7,310 nucleotides of DNA. It comes from Lachnospiraceae bacterium UBA3732. GTDB taxonomy: Bacteria; Bacillota; Clostridia; Lachnospirales; Lachnospiraceae. Under the pieces are notes generated by a model. The model did no database searches, was not told the origin of the DNA, and saw only the letters and a list, made by a program, of their open reading frames with translations. Positions 6,270-7,310 of this stretch are shown in pieces (position 1 is the first letter of the stretch; each line of letters opens with the position of its first letter). Made by a program: the position numbers and the translations under genes. Location: NCBI GenBank assembly GCA_002372545.1, contig DFHD01000077.1, positions 1 to 7,310 of the forward strand. Direction: 5' to 3'.

Positions 6270-6330
6270 TTAAAATCACTGCGCAATGCCAAGGTGCAAT
6301 CCACTACACTGCGTTTCTTTTTTATTGTTA

Positions 6331-6384
6331 CATCTATTCCCTTGATTTAACGGCTTTCATCTATTCCCTTGATTTAACGGCTTT
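6331..6384. repeat. Perfect 27-bp tandem duplication
   Basis: Two identical 27-bp units, 6331-6357 and 6358-6384, lie head to tail between the STAS-operon terminator and the symporter promoter. Each begins CATCTATTCC and ends CGGCTTT on the plus strand. There is no spacer and no third copy, so this is a recent local duplication, not a CRISPR. No gene or clear promoter lies in it. Confidence 0.85.
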
Positions 6385-6404
6385 TGCATCCGCAGAGCAT
6401 AAGA

Positions 6405-6433
6405 AAAGAGCCGATTATCAAAATCGACTCTTT
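6405..6433. terminator. Stem-loop terminator after the partner-switching operon
   Basis: A 12-bp stem (6405-6416 with 6422-6433; one G-U type pair on the minus-strand transcript) encloses a 5-base loop. On the minus strand the second arm ends CTCTTT and continues TCTTAT, a moderate U-rich tail. It starts 55 bases after the STAS stop codon and separates that operon from the symporter promoter. Confidence 0.75.
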
Positions 6434-6488
6434 ACTTAATGACATTGAAATCCTGCCAAAACGTTCACCAGATCAACAGATTGGTTCT

Positions 6489-6788
6489 TTATTCAATTGT
6501 CAGGATATCGGAAAAGCCGGTCATCTCAAAGATTTCCAGAACCTCCTCTGAAACGTTTCTCACTACCATGGAGCCCTGCTTATTCATAGTCTTCTGGGAA
6601 GAAAGCAGAACGCGGAGACCGGCACTGGAAATATAGACCATATCGGAAAGATCCAGAATGAGCTCTGTTACATCGCCGATTTCCTCCTTAAGTTTCTTCT
6701 CCAGCTCCGGAGCGGTTGTGGTATCCAGACGTCCCTCCAGAGCAACTGTCATCTTTTCATCTACCTTGTCAATTTTGATATTCAGCAT
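6489..6788 (-). CDS. STAS-domain anti-sigma factor antagonist (SpoIIAA/RsbV-like)
   Basis: A 99-residue single STAS domain, the normal size for SpoIIAA/RsbV proteins. In partner switching the unphosphorylated antagonist binds the anti-sigma kinase and frees its target; phosphorylation on a conserved serine inactivates it. The segment DLSDMVYISSAGLRVLL (46-62) matches the phosphorylation loop, and by alignment with SpoIIAA Ser58 the acceptor is probably Ser55 (Ser54 is adjacent). EGRLDTTTAPELE (18-30) is the usual N-terminal strand-helix. The ATG at 6788 has a perfect AGGAGG (6795-6800) six bases upstream. It follows the kinase gene by 47 bp and ends at the terminator at 6405-6433, so it is the last gene of the operon. 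Confidence 0.93.
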   Translation of the reverse strand: MLNIKIDKVDEKMTVALEGRLDTTTAPELEKKLKEEIGDVTELILDLSDMVYISSAGLRVLLSSQKTMNKQGSMVVRNVSEEVLEIFEMTGFSDILTIE

Positions 6789-6835
6789 TTTCTTCCTCCT
6801 GAATGATAATCTGAATCAATATTACAGCAAAACTA

Positions 6836-7243
6836 TCAAATATTCTTCCTGATCCTCAAAATATTCTGACCGTTCTTATATTCATACGTAATCTCGTCCA
6901 TACTCTTCTTCACCAGGAAAATGCCCAGTCCGCCTACCTGGCGTTCCTCAGCGGAAAGCGTCACATCCGGATCATCCTTCGCCAGCGGATCGTATGGCAC
7001 GCCGTTATCCAGGAAGGTAAGGATCACCGAAAGCGGGTCTTTCACGACTTCGATCCTGATCGTTGCAGGCCCTGTCTCAGGGTTATAGGCATAACAGGCG
7101 ATGTTGACAAAGATTTCCTCCACAGCCACATCGATCTGCATCTGCGCCTTCATGGGACAGTCCGCTTGTTCCAGCTCGCCGTCGACAAAGGCGCAAACTT
7201 CGGCTAAATTTTCGGTTTTAGCCTCAATTACCAGTTCCTTCAT
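6836..7243 (-). CDS. Anti-sigma factor / serine kinase, HATPase (RsbW/SpoIIAB-like)
   Basis: A 135-residue GHKL-type ATPase, close to RsbW/SpoIIAB in length. The N box is VEEIFVNIACYAY (41-53, with E42/E43 and N47). The G1 box is DNGVPYDP (79-86) and the G2 box is GGLGIFLVKKSMDEITY (104-120). Such proteins bind and hold a sigma factor or other target and phosphorylate the partner STAS protein on serine. The ATG at 7243 has AAAGGA seven bases upstream and begins only four bases after the stop of the phosphatase gene, indicating translational coupling. No sigma factor gene is visible here, so the target must lie elsewhere or may not be a sigma factor. Confidence 0.92.
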   Translation of the reverse strand: MKELVIEAKTENLAEVCAFVDGELEQADCPMKAQMQIDVAVEEIFVNIACYAYNPETGPATIRIEVVKDPLSVILTFLDNGVPYDPLAKDDPDVTLSAEERQVGGLGIFLVKKSMDEITYEYKNGQNILRIRKNI

Positions 7244-7247
7244 TTAT

Positions 7248-7310
7248 TCATCCTTTCTCCGGTACAGGACCGGCATAATTAAAGCTGAGCATGGTAATAT
7301 CGTCAAACTG
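7248..7310 (-). CDS. C-terminal end of a PP2C/SpoIIE-type serine phosphatase (partial)
   Basis: Only the last 20 codons and TGA (7250-7248) are in the window. The peptide begins QFDDITMLSFNY, matching the conserved end of the PP2C phosphatase domain, where the DD-[IM]-T motif contributes a metal ligand. In RsbU/SpoIIE systems this enzyme dephosphorylates the STAS antagonist. Position four bases before the kinase gene supports the role. Upstream sensor domains cannot be seen. Confidence 0.8.
   Translation of the reverse strand, partial: QFDDITMLSFNYAGPVPEKG

Noticed and set aside
6331..6384. CRISPR-like array
   Set aside because: Only two units, directly abutting with no spacers, and no cas genes.

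Overview
The window comes from a low-to-mid GC, Gram-positive, anaerobic Firmicute, most likely a gut Clostridia of the Lachnospiraceae or a relative. This is inferred from four things: a CoA-transferase of the butyryl-CoA:acetate family, an SpoVK/CbxX-like AAA+ ATPase, an RsbW/SpoIIAB-type partner-switching module, and a BioB that lacks one cysteine of the aerobic-type enzyme. Shine-Dalgarno sites (AGGAGG, GGGGAGG) and sigma-A-type promoters fit this. No species can be named. All eight coding regions lie on the minus strand, so transcription runs from the right edge to the left edge.

Right part (7310 to 6489): the last 20 residues of a PP2C/SpoIIE-type phosphatase, then an HATPase anti-sigma kinase and a STAS anti-sigma antagonist. 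They are tightly packed and end at a strong stem-loop terminator (6405-6433). This is a complete phosphatase/kinase/antagonist partner switch with no sigma factor in view.

Gap 6206-6488 holds the terminator, a perfect 27-bp tandem duplication (6331-6384), and a regulatory region for the next genes. That region has a near-consensus promoter (TTGACA-16-TATAAT) whose -35 lies inside a 9-16-9 inverted repeat resembling a BirA (biotin repressor) operator.

Centre (6205 to 3782): an SSS-family sodium:solute symporter followed by biotin synthase bioB, 96 bp apart and probably one operon. The operator-like site, a transporter and a lone bioB suggest biotin-controlled uptake of biotin or a precursor such as dethiobiotin. 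This is the most interesting hypothesis in the window. The symporter appears to start almost at the transcription start (leaderless). The 3' end of bioB, including its stop codon, is repeated about three times as a 66-bp in-frame unit running into the downstream spacer. The decayed third copy supplies the -35 box of the next promoter.

Left part (3541 to 1): a membrane-anchored metallophosphoesterase with a repeat-rich linker, a CoA-transferase with its own extended -10 promoter and palindromic leader, and a 5' portion of a CbxX/SpoVK-like AAA+ ATPase that runs off the left edge and seems to use a non-ATG start. The metallophosphoesterase, CoA-transferase and ATPase share no obvious pathway and are probably separate or loosely linked transcription units.
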